A DNA stretch of 64,000 nt, taken from NCBI GenBank assembly GCA_020637055.1, contig JACJWR010000002.1, forward strand, positions 372,001 to 436,000, given 5' to 3'. Numbering within the stretch: the first letter of the stretch is position 1; every line of letters begins with the position of its first letter. A model generated the notes under the pieces. The model ran no database searches and was not told where the DNA came from. It was given only the letters and a program-made list of their open reading frames with translations. Of the stretch, positions 42,737-51,665 are shown one piece after another. The translations under genes and the position numbers were made by a program. Source of the stretch: Actinomycetota bacterium (lineage in GTDB: Bacteria > Actinomycetota > Actinomycetes > S36-B12 > UBA10799).

Positions 42737-43354
42737 GTGCTGACATCCCCTCGTGCCGCAGTGGCCGCCGTCGCAACCCCGCTGCTGGCATTGGCGCTGC
42801 TCACCGGCTGCGGCTCGGACTCGCAGTCCGGCAACGCCGCCTCGCCAACTTCTGCCACCTCCGAGACGGCTCCCGGAAACGCCTCCGGTTCACCGGCGGC
42901 ATCACCCACCAGCCCGGGTACGACGGACGAAAGCGGGGCCGCGGCCCCCACGGTCACCAGCAACGGCGTCACCGTGTCCGGCAACCGTGGGGAGCAACCG
43001 AAGGTGACCGTGACCCCAGGTGAACCTGCACCCGCAGAACTCGTGGCACTGGACATCTACCCGGGGAGCGGCGCCGAACTCGAAGCTGGCGGCTCGGGGG
43101 TCTTCGAGTACGAGGGCGTGCTGTTCAGCGACGGCACCACGTTCGACTCCTCCTGGGATCGGGGGTCGCCGATCGCCGCCACCCTGCAACGGGTGATTCC
43201 CGGCTGGCAGGAGGGCCTGGTGGGCATGCAGGCCGGTGGGCGTCGGCTGTTGATCGTGCCACCGGATCTGGCCTACGGTGTCCGGGCGCTGCCGGGGATT
43301 CCGCCCAACTCGACTCTGGTATTCGTCGTCGACCTGAAGGAAGTGACCGGATGA
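42737..43354 (+). CDS. FKBP-type peptidyl-prolyl isomerase lipoprotein
   Basis: The 205-residue product is a secreted isomerase tethered to the membrane. A signal peptide with lipobox LLTGC (Cys25 is the lipidated residue) leads to a Ser/Thr/Pro/Gly-rich linker of about 60 residues and a C-terminal FKBP domain (FEYEGVLFSDGTTFDSSWDRG, VIPGWQEGLVGMQAGGRR, IPPNSTLVFVVDL). GTG 42737 is preferred over GTG 42728 because of the -10 hexamer upstream and the better signal-peptide length. It overlaps the next, cytosolic FKBP gene by ATGA. Confidence 0.92.
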   Translation: MLTSPRAAVAAVATPLLALALLTGCGSDSQSGNAASPTSATSETAPGNASGSPAASPTSPGTTDESGAAAPTVTSNGVTVSGNRGEQPKVTVTPGEPAPAELVALDIYPGSGAELEAGGSGVFEYEGVLFSDGTTFDSSWDRGSPIAATLQRVIPGWQEGLVGMQAGGRRLLIVPPDLAYGVRALPGIPPNSTLVFVVDLKEVTG

Positions 43355-43716
43355 GTGAACTCGAACGACCCATCGTCGAAATGCCCGAGGGCGAAGCCCC
43401 GACCGAGTTGCAGATTCGCGACATCAAGGTGGGCGACGGGGCCGAGGCCACGCCAGGATCCACGGTCGTGGTGCACTACGTGGGGGTCGACTTCGATTCC
43501 GGCGAGGAGTTCGACTCCAGTTGGCTGCGCGGTGAGCCGATCCAGTTTCCGCTCAAGGGGTTGATCGCCGGTTGGCAGGAGGGGATCCCGGGGATGCGCG
43601 TGGGCGGTCGCCGGGAGCTTGTGATCCCGCCACGTATGGCCTATGGCGAGACCGGACACCACCAGCTCGCCGGTTGCACCCTCATCTTCGTCATCGACCT
43701 GCTGGCCGTTTCCTAG
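43351..43716 (+). CDS. FKBP-type peptidyl-prolyl isomerase, cytosolic
   Basis: This 121-residue protein is a single FKBP domain without signal peptide. The family pattern TVVVHYVGVDFDSGEEFDSSWLRGEP, then LIAGWQEGIPGMRVGGRRELVIPP and LIFVIDL is complete. It speeds cis/trans isomerisation at prolines during folding. Translation is coupled to the FKBP lipoprotein gene. The close similarity of the two FKBP domains suggests a tandem duplication followed by gain of a signal peptide. Confidence 0.94.
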   Translation: MSELERPIVEMPEGEAPTELQIRDIKVGDGAEATPGSTVVVHYVGVDFDSGEEFDSSWLRGEPIQFPLKGLIAGWQEGIPGMRVGGRRELVIPPRMAYGETGHHQLAGCTLIFVIDLLAVS

Positions 43717-43877
43717 TTCCGGGGCGGCGTCGCCGTCCGACGCCGAACTTTGCCGAATCGCCAGACAGGGCACTCGTGCGTGCACCACACTGCGTGGGAA
43801 CCGCTGCATCTCGCTTCAACCGCGAGGGCAGTCGGATGACAACGCGGAAGCGACACGTGCGAGGAGGTGGTGGCACG

Positions 43878-44234
43878 GTGACGACCATCAAGGTCACCTG
43901 CCCCGACTGCGGCGATATCGACCTGCAGCCGACCGATCTGCAACTCAGCGTGGCACCCACCTGGGCCACCTATCGGTTTCGCTGCAGTGAATGCGGCGAG
44001 ATGGTGCGCAAACCGGCGGACACCGAGATCGTCGACCTGCTCAGCAGTGCCGGGGTGCCGACCAGCGTGATTCCGGCCGAAGTCCTCGAGGTTCGTAGCG
44101 GCCCGGTGATTTCGTACGACGACGTGCTGGACTTCGCCTTGGCCCTCCGCGACGAGTCGACGCTGCAGCGACTGCTGGCTGAACACCAACCCGCGGGTGG
44201 CAGCCAGCGCAAGCGTCGAAGGTTGCGGTGGTGA
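43878..44234 (+). CDS. Zinc-ribbon protein of unknown function
   Basis: The 118-residue protein starts with a two-knuckle zinc ribbon (CPDCGD and CSECGE, 35 residues apart) followed by a helical part (IVDLLSSAGVPTSVIPAEVLEVR, DDVLDFALALRDESTLQRLL) and a basic tail (QRKRRRLRW). GTG 43878 has GAGGAGG ten bases upstream; ATG 43836 is an in-frame alternative. It lies where pafB/pafC would be expected. Function is unknown; nucleic-acid binding is possible from the ribbon and tail, though this is inference. Confidence 0.75.
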   Translation: MTTIKVTCPDCGDIDLQPTDLQLSVAPTWATYRFRCSECGEMVRKPADTEIVDLLSSAGVPTSVIPAEVLEVRSGPVISYDDVLDFALALRDESTLQRLLAEHQPAGGSQRKRRRLRW

Positions 44235-44287
44235 CGACTCGCCCGCCGCTGGAGTGCCTGGCTTGGCCAGATCGGGCATCGACGGCG

Positions 44288-44293
44288 TATCCT
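44288..44293 (+). promoter_or_regulatory. Possible -10 element for tatA
   Basis: TATCCT with TTGGCC 19 bases before it (44263-44268) lies 54 bases before ATG 44348. The spacing is long and the match weak. Confidence 0.3.
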
Positions 44294-44347
44294 CTTCGAT
44301 AACGCCGCCTCGTCTCCGGGGCACACGACAACGAAAGGCGTGTAGGT

Positions 44348-44647
44348 ATGGCCAATTTGCGCGGCTGGGAAATCATCGCCCTCGTCGTCATCGTCTTGTT
44401 GCTCTTCGGTTCGAAGAAGCTCCCGGATGCCGCCCGCGGCATCGGCCGTTCGCTGCGGATCTTCAAGGCCGAGACGAAGGGACTGATGGACGAGGACAAG
44501 GCCGGCGCGTCCGGGCAGGAAGTGGCCGCGTCGCCGGAAACCCCCGAAATCCCTCCGACGACGGCGAAGGACCCTGTGGCCAGTGCGCCGCCCGCCGAGC
44601 CGGTCGAGCAGCAGCAACAACCGCCTTCGGGGCGAACCAACGCCTGA
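44348..44647 (+). CDS. tatA: Sec-independent translocase subunit TatA
   Basis: TatA multimers form the pore for folded proteins in the twin-arginine pathway. The 99-residue protein has one membrane helix (WEIIALVVIVLLLFG), the hinge FGSKKLPDAARGIG and an amphipathic helix, then an acidic, Pro/Gln-rich tail. The tatC gene follows after 15 bases. Confidence 0.96.
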   Translation: MANLRGWEIIALVVIVLLLFGSKKLPDAARGIGRSLRIFKAETKGLMDEDKAGASGQEVAASPETPEIPPTTAKDPVASAPPAEPVEQQQQPPSGRTNA

Positions 44648-44662
44648 TCCGCCTGCCAGGCA

Positions 44663-45523
44663 ATGACCACCTTCGACTCAGGCGTGTCCTCGTCTGCCGG
44701 TGAACCGGACGCCAAACCGGCTCCTGGAGCGATGACGCTCACCGAACACCTGCGCGAGTTGCGCAGCCGCTTGTTCAAGAGTGCCCTTGCCATCGTCGTC
44801 GGCATGGTGGTGGCCTGGATCTTCTACGATCCGATCTACGCCTTCCTGTCCGAACCCATCACCAAGGTGATCGAGCAGGCGCAATCCGAGGGCCGCGACA
44901 TCCAAGTGGTGGTGCTCGGCGTCACCGACCCGTTCACCTTGAAACTGAAGGTGTCCGCCATGGCCGGGCTGGTGCTCTCCGGACCGGTGTGGCTCTACCA
45001 ACTCTGGCGTTTCGTCACCCCCGGCCTGCACAAGAACGAACGACGCACGGCGTACCTCTTCGTCGGTTTCGGTTTCCCGCTCTTCCTCGCCGGGATCGCC
45101 ATGGCCTACCTGGTGCTGCCCAAAGGTCTGGATCTTCTGTTCGGATTCACCCCGGAGAACGTGGGCAACTACGTCGAAGTCAGCAAATACCTGACGTTCT
45201 TCCTGCGCACGGCCTTGGTGTTCGGCCTCGGCTTCCTGCTGCCGTTGGTGCTTGTGGCCCTGAACGTGGTGGGGATCCTCAGCGGGAAGCGGCTGCTGTC
45301 CTGGTGGCGGGGAATCATCTTCGGGGTGTTCCTCTTCGCCGCGGTCGCAACCCCGTCCGGTGATCCGATCACGATGTTCGTGCTCGCCCTGCCGATGTTG
45401 ATCCTCGTGGGCAGCGCGATCGGCTTCAGTTTCCTCAACGATCGACGCCGGGCGCGTCGGGGCAGCGAACCGGACTACGACACGTGGGGCGATGACGAGA
45501 CCAGTCCTATCGCCGAGGAGTAG
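44663..45523 (+). CDS. tatC: Sec-independent translocase subunit TatC
   Basis: TatC binds twin-arginine signal peptides. The 286-residue protein has the N-terminal signature MTLTEHLRELRSRLFKSA, six membrane segments and the loop LYQLWRFVTPGLHKNERR that contacts the signal peptide. FTPENVGNYVEVSKYL is another conserved region. A cytoplasmic acidic tail follows. TatB is not evident here and is commonly encoded elsewhere in actinobacteria. Confidence 0.97.
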   Translation: MTTFDSGVSSSAGEPDAKPAPGAMTLTEHLRELRSRLFKSALAIVVGMVVAWIFYDPIYAFLSEPITKVIEQAQSEGRDIQVVVLGVTDPFTLKLKVSAMAGLVLSGPVWLYQLWRFVTPGLHKNERRTAYLFVGFGFPLFLAGIAMAYLVLPKGLDLLFGFTPENVGNYVEVSKYLTFFLRTALVFGLGFLLPLVLVALNVVGILSGKRLLSWWRGIIFGVFLFAAVATPSGDPITMFVLALPMLILVGSAIGFSFLNDRRRARRGSEPDYDTWGDDETSPIAEE

Positions 45524-45526
45524 CGT
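45521..45526 (+). promoter_or_regulatory. -10 element of the lipid kinase gene (leaderless)
   Basis: TAGCGT ends six bases before ATG 45533 and its first three bases are the tatC stop codon. A GAGGAG just upstream could act as a ribosome site on a read-through transcript. Confidence 0.4.
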
Positions 45527-45532
45527 CCATCC

Positions 45533-46447
45533 ATGACTGGAGCCAACCCGCCCCGGCGGGTCATTCTGCTGGTGAATCCCACGTCCGGAGGGGGACGCGG
45601 GGGACGCAACGCTCCGATCGCGGTGCAACGGCTGACCGAACGGGGAATCGAGGTCGTCGAAGCCACTGGCACGTCGGCCGAGGCCAGTTCCGCGATGGCG
45701 CGTGCCGAATTGGCCGAAGGCAACGTCGATGCAGTCATCGCGTGCGGTGGGGACGGTACCGTCAACCTGGCCGTTCAGTTGGTGGCCGGCACGCAGATCC
45801 CCTTGGGAATCATTCCCGTGGGCACCGGCGACGACAACGCACGCACGCTCGATATCCCGCTCAACGATGTGGCTGCCGCGGCCGACGTGATCGCCGCCGG
45901 TCACGTGCGAGAACTCGACCTCGGACACGTCGAGGCGGCCGGCGGCGAAGCGCGGTGGTTCCTCGGAGTCATGAGTTCCGGTTTCGATTCGCTGGTCAAC
46001 GAGCGAGCCAACCGGATGCGCTGGCCCGGCGGCAAGGCACGATACCTGCTGGCCATCGTCGCCGAACTCAGCGTCTTCCGCCCCTTGCCCTACACCGTGG
46101 AGATCGACGGGGTCCATCACGACGGCGTCGCCATGCTGGTGGCGGTGGGCAACGGTGTGTCCTACGGTGGCGGCATGAAGGTCTGCCCCAGCGCGGTACC
46201 CGACGACGGCGAACTCTCCCTGACCTTCCTGGGACGGGTCAGCAAACCCACCTTCCTCAAGGTTTTCCCGAAGGTGTTCTCCGGAACCCACACCAGCCAT
46301 CCCGCGGTCACCGAGCACACCGGCAAGACGATCCGCCTCGATGCGCCGGATCAGGTGGCCTACGCCGATGGTGAGCGAGTGGGTGCGTTGCCGGTGACTG
46401 TCGAGGTGCGGCCGGCCGCGCTGCGGGCGTTCGTCCCGAGCGCATGA
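45533..46447 (+). CDS. Diacylglycerol/lipid kinase, YegS/DagK family
   Basis: The 304-residue protein has the diacylglycerol-kinase catalytic fold. VILLVNPTSGGGRG and VIACGGDGTVNLAVQ form the nucleotide site, and PLGIIPVGTGDDNARTL follows. The C-terminal beta domain includes VAVGNGVSYGGGMKVCPSAVPDDGELSLTF. It probably phosphorylates diacylglycerol or a related lipid at the inner membrane face. The gene sits between tatC and the helicase, as its homologues do in many actinobacteria. Confidence 0.93.
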   Translation: MTGANPPRRVILLVNPTSGGGRGGRNAPIAVQRLTERGIEVVEATGTSAEASSAMARAELAEGNVDAVIACGGDGTVNLAVQLVAGTQIPLGIIPVGTGDDNARTLDIPLNDVAAAADVIAAGHVRELDLGHVEAAGGEARWFLGVMSSGFDSLVNERANRMRWPGGKARYLLAIVAELSVFRPLPYTVEIDGVHHDGVAMLVAVGNGVSYGGGMKVCPSAVPDDGELSLTFLGRVSKPTFLKVFPKVFSGTHTSHPAVTEHTGKTIRLDAPDQVAYADGERVGALPVTVEVRPAALRAFVPSA

Positions 46448-46456
46448 ACTGGTCCG

Positions 46457-49201
46457 ATGCCCAGCGCTAGTGAGCGATTCGAGGCGGCCAGAAAGCGTCG
46501 GCAAAACGCGACGAGCCGTCTGGACGATTTCGCCTCCCGACAGCCGTTCGCACTCGATGACTTCCAGTTGCGGGCCTGCCGGGCACTGGAGGCCGGACGG
46601 AGCGTGCTGGTCGCAGCTCCCACCGGCAGTGGCAAGACCGTGGTGGGCCAGTTCGCTGTGGATCTGGCCCTGCACGCCGGCAGCAGGGCCTTCTACACCA
46701 CCCCGATCAAAGCTCTGAGCAACCAGAAGTACGCCGAACTGCGCGACACCTACGGCAGCGCCAAGGTCGGACTGCTCACCGGCGACAACGCCATCAACGG
46801 CGACGCCCAGGTGGTGGTGATGACCACCGAAGTTCTGCGCAACATGATCTACGAGCGGTCCAGTGCGCTGACTGGGCTCGGGCACGTGGTTATGGACGAG
46901 GTGCACTACCTCGCAGATCGATCCCGCGGCGCCGTGTGGGAAGAGGTCTTGATCCAGTTGCCGTTGAGCGTCTCGCTCACGGCGCTGTCGGCCACAGTGA
47001 GCAACGCCGAGGAGTTCGGTGCCTGGCTGACCGCGGTGCGTGGGCGAACCGAGGTAGTCGTCGAGGAGCATCGCCCGGTGCCGTTGTTCCAACATGTGAT
47101 GGCCGGCACCCGGCTGTACGACCTGTTCGTCGAAGGTGACAACGGCAGGACCCGCATCAACCCAAGTCTGGTGGGTCTGGCCCAGGACGCCCAGGCTGAA
47201 CACCGACGAAGCAAACGCACCGGATACCAGCGTCGGGGTCGCCGCGGCCCCAGGGTCCCGATGCGATTCGAGGTCATCGGGCGCCTGCAGGAAGCCGAAT
47301 TGCTGCCGGCGATCGCGTTCATCTTCTCCCGCGCAGGCTGCGAAGCGGCAGCCGAACAGGTGGCTGCCAGCGGCCTGCGGCTCACCACCGTCGCGGAGGC
47401 CGAGCAGATCCGGATCGTGGCGGAGACGCGATGCGCACATCTTCCGCAATCCGATCTGGCGCTGCTCGGCTTCGACAGTTGGCTGGCCATGTTGAGCCGC
47501 GGCATCGCGGCCCATCACGCCGGGATGCTGCCGACTTTCAAGGAAGTCGTGGAGGAACTCTTCCAGGCCGGCCTGATCAAATGTGTGTTCGCCACCGAGA
47601 CCCTGGCGCTGGGAATCAACATGCCGGCCCGCAGCGTGGTGTTGGAGAAACTGACGAAGTGGAACGGGGAGACCCACGCGGAAATCACCCCAGGCGAATA
47701 CACCCAACTCACAGGTCGGGCCGGTCGGCGGGGGATCGACGTCGAAGGTCACGCCGTGGTGGTGTGGCACGAGGGAATGCAGCCGCAGGAACTGGCCGGC
47801 TTGGCCGCCACCCGCACCTATCCGCTGCGCTCCTCGTTCCACCCGTCCTACAACATGGCGGTCAATCTGGTCGACAGCCTCGGCCGACACACCGCCCGGG
47901 AAGTCCTGGAGACCTCGTTCGCCCAGTTCCAAGCCGATCAGGCGGTGGTGGGCCTCGCCACGGCGCTGCGACGGGATGAGGAGGCGGCTGAGGGCTACGC
48001 CGAGGCGATGACTTGCCACCTCGGTGACTTCGCCGAATACTCGCGCTTGCGCGAGCAGTTGGGCCGACGTGAGAAGGAACTGGCAAAACGCAGCTCCGCG
48101 GCCGAACGTGCAGACATCACGGACAGTCTCGGGAAGTTGCGACGCGGGGACGTCATCGTCGTTCCGGCGGGCAGGCGAGCCGGGCCGGCCGTGGTCACAG
48201 ATCCGGGGGTGTCCGACGAATTCGAGCCCCGGCCGCAAGTGGTCACGGTCGACCGTCAGGTGAGGCGGCTGTCGGCTGCGGACTTCACCTCTCCGGTTGC
48301 ACCGGTCACCCGGATGCGGGTGCCCAAAGGGTTCCACCCGCGAAGTGCCTCCGGGCGACGTGACTTGGCGCTTGCCCTGCGCGAACGCACCCGCGACCTG
48401 CGGATCGAGCGGCCGCGGGGGAGCGGACGACGCCGCGACGGTGCCGGCGATGCGGAGATCGCGCAACTGCGTGCGGCGATCCGGCGGCACCCCTGCCACG
48501 GCTGCGAGGATCGGGAGATCCACGCACGTTGGGCGCAGCGGTATCACCGGTTGCGTCGGGAGATCGATTCATTGCAGCGGCGGGTGGATCAGCGCACCAA
48601 CACCATCGCCCGGCAGTTCGACCGGGTCTGCGCGGTGCTCGCCGAACTCGGCTACCTCTCCAGCAGCGGCGACGACGCCGAAGTGACTGCCGATGGCAAG
48701 CGGCTGGCCCGGATCTACAACGAGAACGACCTGGTGGCCGCCGAGGCGATTCGGCAGGATCTCTGGGCCGATCTCGATCCGGCCCAGTTGGCGGCTGCGG
48801 CCTCCGCGCTGGTGTTCACCAGCCGGAACCCCGATGACGCCATCACACCTCGGGTGCCGGACCAACGCGTCGCGCAGGTGTTGCGGGATCAAGCCAGGTT
48901 GATGGCGCAACTCAAAGAGGTGGAACGGGAGCACCGAGTGGCCTTCCTGGGATCGCTCGACCCCGGATTCGCCCGGGCGGCGTATTCCTGGGTATCCGGT
49001 CGTGGGCTGCCGGAGGTGCTCGATGCGGTCGATTTGGCCGCGGGTGACTTCGTGCGCTGGTGCAAGCAGTTGGCAGACTTCCTCGACCAGATCGGTGTTG
49101 CCGCGGCGGGCACGGCACCCGCCGTGGCCGAGACTGCGCGAGAGGCGGCCGTGCAGATCCGCCGCGGCGTGGTCGACTACAACGCCGAGTTGAGCGCCTG
49201 A
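46457..49201 (+). CDS. helY: Ski2/Mtr4-like DEVH-box RNA helicase
   Basis: The 914-residue protein contains two RecA-like domains with motif I APTGSGKTVVGQ, motif II VVMDEVHYLAD (DEVH), motif III SATVSN and motif VI QLTGRAGRRGID. A DSHCT-type C-terminal region ends the protein (VLDAVDLAAGDFVRW). It resembles HelY of actinobacteria and eukaryotic Mtr4/Ski2, which act on RNA; the bacterial role is not well defined. The start ATG is ten bases after the lipid kinase stop. Confidence 0.94.
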   Translation: MPSASERFEAARKRRQNATSRLDDFASRQPFALDDFQLRACRALEAGRSVLVAAPTGSGKTVVGQFAVDLALHAGSRAFYTTPIKALSNQKYAELRDTYGSAKVGLLTGDNAINGDAQVVVMTTEVLRNMIYERSSALTGLGHVVMDEVHYLADRSRGAVWEEVLIQLPLSVSLTALSATVSNAEEFGAWLTAVRGRTEVVVEEHRPVPLFQHVMAGTRLYDLFVEGDNGRTRINPSLVGLAQDAQAEHRRSKRTGYQRRGRRGPRVPMRFEVIGRLQEAELLPAIAFIFSRAGCEAAAEQVAASGLRLTTVAEAEQIRIVAETRCAHLPQSDLALLGFDSWLAMLSRGIAAHHAGMLPTFKEVVEELFQAGLIKCVFATETLALGINMPARSVVLEKLTKWNGETHAEITPGEYTQLTGRAGRRGIDVEGHAVVVWHEGMQPQELAGLAATRTYPLRSSFHPSYNMAVNLVDSLGRHTAREVLETSFAQFQADQAVVGLATALRRDEEAAEGYAEAMTCHLGDFAEYSRLREQLGRREKELAKRSSAAERADITDSLGKLRRGDVIVVPAGRRAGPAVVTDPGVSDEFEPRPQVVTVDRQVRRLSAADFTSPVAPVTRMRVPKGFHPRSASGRRDLALALRERTRDLRIERPRGSGRRRDGAGDAEIAQLRAAIRRHPCHGCEDREIHARWAQRYHRLRREIDSLQRRVDQRTNTIARQFDRVCAVLAELGYLSSSGDDAEVTADGKRLARIYNENDLVAAEAIRQDLWADLDPAQLAAAASALVFTSRNPDDAITPRVPDQRVAQVLRDQARLMAQLKEVEREHRVAFLGSLDPGFARAAYSWVSGRGLPEVLDAVDLAAGDFVRWCKQLADFLDQIGVAAAGTAPAVAETAREAAVQIRRGVVDYNAELSA

Positions 49202-49239
49202 CGCACGGCGACCACCTGGTTGGGAGATGCGGGGGTGGC

Positions 49240-49245
49240 TAGGGT
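49240..49245 (+). promoter_or_regulatory. -10 element of the X-Pro peptidase gene (leaderless)
   Basis: TAGGGT ends six bases before ATG 49252. The intervening GGAGGC resembles a Shine-Dalgarno site but lies too close to the start to work in that role. Confidence 0.45.
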
Positions 49246-49251
49246 GGAGGC

Positions 49252-50370
49252 ATGTCTACCCACATCACGGTCAAGGAATACCGGCGGCGGCTCAAGGCGG
49301 CCGCCCGGGAGGCCAAAGATGCCGGCGTGGGGGCGCTCCTGGTCACTCCCGGTGCGGACTTGCAGTACCTGTGTGGCTACGACGCGGTCGCACTCGAACG
49401 GTTGACCTGCTTGGTGATCACCCCGGACGGGCCCACCCGGATCGTGGTGCCCGAACTGGAGGTACTCGCCGCGCAGGCCAGTCCGATCGCCGACCTCGAT
49501 GTTGAGATCGTCTCCTGGACCGAAACCGAGGACCCGCATCGGGCGGTGGCCAAGTTGTGCGCGAAGGCCACCCGGGTGTGGGTGAATCCGCAGATGTGGG
49601 CGTCCCACGTGTTCGCCTTCCAGAACCAATTCCGGCTGGCCCGGCTGGGTCCCGACCAGATCGTCGCCACCCTGCGGCTGCGCAAGTCCAAAGTGGAGGT
49701 CGCCGCCCTGGCCGAGGCGGGAGCGGCAATCGACCGGGTGCATGCGAAGGTGCCCGGCATGCTGCGACCCGGACGCACCGAACGTGAGGTGGGTGCCCAG
49801 ATCGCTGAGGAGATCCTCGCCCAGGGCCACGCGACAGTGGACTTCGTCATCGTCGCCAGCGGTCCCAACGGCGCCAGCCCCCACCACGAGGTCTCGGACC
49901 GGGTGATCGAAGTCGGTGATCCGATCGTGGTCGACATCGGCGGCACCATGCCCAGCGGCTATTGCTCCGACTGCACCCGAACGTACGCGATCGGGCAGCC
50001 GCCGGATGATTACCTGGCGGCCTATCAAGTGCTGCGGCAGGCGCAGCGGGCCGCGGTCGAACACGTGCGGCCGGGCGTCACCTGCGCATCGGTTGATGCC
50101 GCAGCGCGGGACGTACTCGCGGACGCGGGGTTGGGCGAGGCGTTCGTGCACCGCACCGGTCACGGGATCGGAATGTCCACGCATGAGGATCCCTACATCG
50201 TGGCCGGCAACGACACTCCGGTGGAGGCTGGCTTCGCCTTCAGCGTCGAACCCGGCTTCTACCTGCCCGGCCGCTACGGCGCACGTATCGAGGACATCGT
50301 GGTGGCCACCGAGGACGGGGTGCTGCGGTGCAACAACGAAACCCACGACCTCGTTATCGTCGACGACTGA
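49252..50370 (+). CDS. M24 family metallopeptidase (X-Pro aminopeptidase/dipeptidase type)
   Basis: The 372-residue protein has the creatinase N-terminal domain and a pita-bread peptidase domain. The five metal ligands are visible: Asp in VVDIGGTMPSGYCSDCTRT (two), His in GHGIGMSTHEDP, Glu in FSVEPGFYLPG and Glu in GARIEDIVV. It removes residues next to proline from short peptides. In M. tuberculosis a similar gene, pepE, follows helY, so the placement is conserved. Confidence 0.94.
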   Translation: MSTHITVKEYRRRLKAAAREAKDAGVGALLVTPGADLQYLCGYDAVALERLTCLVITPDGPTRIVVPELEVLAAQASPIADLDVEIVSWTETEDPHRAVAKLCAKATRVWVNPQMWASHVFAFQNQFRLARLGPDQIVATLRLRKSKVEVAALAEAGAAIDRVHAKVPGMLRPGRTEREVGAQIAEEILAQGHATVDFVIVASGPNGASPHHEVSDRVIEVGDPIVVDIGGTMPSGYCSDCTRTYAIGQPPDDYLAAYQVLRQAQRAAVEHVRPGVTCASVDAAARDVLADAGLGEAFVHRTGHGIGMSTHEDPYIVAGNDTPVEAGFAFSVEPGFYLPGRYGARIEDIVVATEDGVLRCNNETHDLVIVDD

Positions 50371-50390
50371 CCCTGCCGCAGCGGCACCAG

Positions 50391-51587
50391 TCACGGCACG
50401 GAGGCTCGGGGCACTATCCGACGCGTCGGATGGGGGCTGAATCGCGCCAGCACCGGCCCCACGATGGCTGTGAGCAAGACGAACGTGGCCGCCAGAGCCG
50501 ACAGCTGGGGCGGGGCGACGACTGAAGTGGCGGCGATTCCCGCAACGACCACGTTGAACTCCCCTCGGGCGGCGAGCAGCGCTCCGGCCCGCCGAGTCGA
50601 ACCCGGATACACGCCCAGGTCCCGGGTGATGACGGCCGCCGTCGCGTATTTGGTGGCCACGCTCACCGCGGTGAGCAGCAACGCCAACCAGAACACACCG
50701 GGGATCTGCTCGATCGGCGTGATGAAGCCGAAGAAGACGAAGAAGGCCGCGGCGAAGAGGTCGCGCAGCGGCGCCAGCGTGGCCCGCGCGACGTTGGCGA
50801 CCTCGCCGGTCAGCAGCAGACCCACCAAGAAGGCTGCGACCGCCGAGGAGAAGCCGGTCAACGAGGCGAAACCGGCGATGGCGACCGCCGCCCCGAACAC
50901 GCTCAACAACAGCGACAGCGGGTGTTTGGGATCGAGCAACGACTGCTCGGATTCGCCGCGGCGCAGCGCGACGAGGATCACGAGACCCACTACTCCAAGC
51001 GCCACGGACACGCTGATCAGACCGCCGAGCACCCCGGCGCCGGTGGCCAAAGCCGTGAGCACCGGCAGGTAGGGGGCCATGACGATGTCCTCCACCACCA
51101 GGATGCCGACCACCCGGGACGTTTCCGGATTGCGACGCCACTTGAGGTCGCGAACCACCTGGGCCACGATGCCCGAACTGGAGATGTAGGTGATGCCGCC
51201 GAGCGCGACAACGGCCACCGGTGGCCAGCCGAGCAGCAGCCCGAGTGCCACACCGGGAAGCGAGTTGAGGATGACATCCACCAGGCCGCCGAGCCACTGT
51301 TTGCGCACCGTGAACACCAGGTCTCGGGCGCTGTACTCCAGACCCAGCATCAACAGCAGCATGATGGCGCCGAGTTCGGCGACCACACCGACGAATTCCT
51401 CGTCGTTGACGATGGGCACCGGTCCGTCTTCGCCGAACAGCAGTCCGGCCAGCAGGAAGAGCGGAACCGCCGAGAATCCGAAGGCGCCGGCGATTCTGGC
51501 CAGAATGCCCAGACCCAGCACCAGCAGGCCGAACTCCAACAGGGTGGACCCCAAGTCGGCTGATCCGACGGCGAGGAGGTCCGGCAT
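50391..51587 (-). CDS. Cation:proton antiporter, CPA2/KefB-like
   Basis: The 398-residue membrane protein has about twelve hydrophobic segments and the CPA2 marks LLFGEDGP, LGLEYSARDL, GGITYISSSGIVAQVV (discontinuous ion-binding helix) and FVFFGFITPI, ending with ALLAARGEFNVVVAGIA. It lacks the TrkA-N domain found in full KefB/KefC. Na+ or K+ exchange for H+ is likely. ATG 51587 is the start; CAGGAT lies six bases upstream. It converges with the X-Pro peptidase gene and diverges from the amidohydrolase. Confidence 0.92.
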   Translation of the reverse strand: MPDLLAVGSADLGSTLLEFGLLVLGLGILARIAGAFGFSAVPLFLLAGLLFGEDGPVPIVNDEEFVGVVAELGAIMLLLMLGLEYSARDLVFTVRKQWLGGLVDVILNSLPGVALGLLLGWPPVAVVALGGITYISSSGIVAQVVRDLKWRRNPETSRVVGILVVEDIVMAPYLPVLTALATGAGVLGGLISVSVALGVVGLVILVALRRGESEQSLLDPKHPLSLLLSVFGAAVAIAGFASLTGFSSAVAAFLVGLLLTGEVANVARATLAPLRDLFAAAFFVFFGFITPIEQIPGVFWLALLLTAVSVATKYATAAVITRDLGVYPGSTRRAGALLAARGEFNVVVAGIAATSVVAPPQLSALAATFVLLTAIVGPVLARFSPHPTRRIVPRASVP

Positions 51588-51593
51588 GCCCCC

Positions 51594-51599
51594 ATCCTG
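51594..51599 (-). promoter_or_regulatory. -10 element of the antiporter gene (leaderless)
   Basis: CAGGAT on the minus strand ends six bases before ATG 51587, the same variant hexamer as at 3224-3229. Confidence 0.35.
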
Positions 51600-51652
51600 C
51601 CCGACGAGGGCCATTCGGGTGCGCGCCTCGCGCCCGGTTGGGCGAAGACGGC

Positions 51653-51658
51653 TAGATT
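51653..51658 (+). promoter_or_regulatory. -10 element of the amidohydrolase-lnt-ppm run (leaderless)
   Basis: TAGATT ends seven bases before GTG 51666. Confidence 0.5.
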
Positions 51659-51665
51659 CGTCCCC

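Noticed and set aside
44678..48547. Minus-strand frame of 1289 codons antisense to tatC, the lipid kinase and the helicase
   Set aside because: Longest frame in the window, but the three genes opposite are certain and this product shows no fold.
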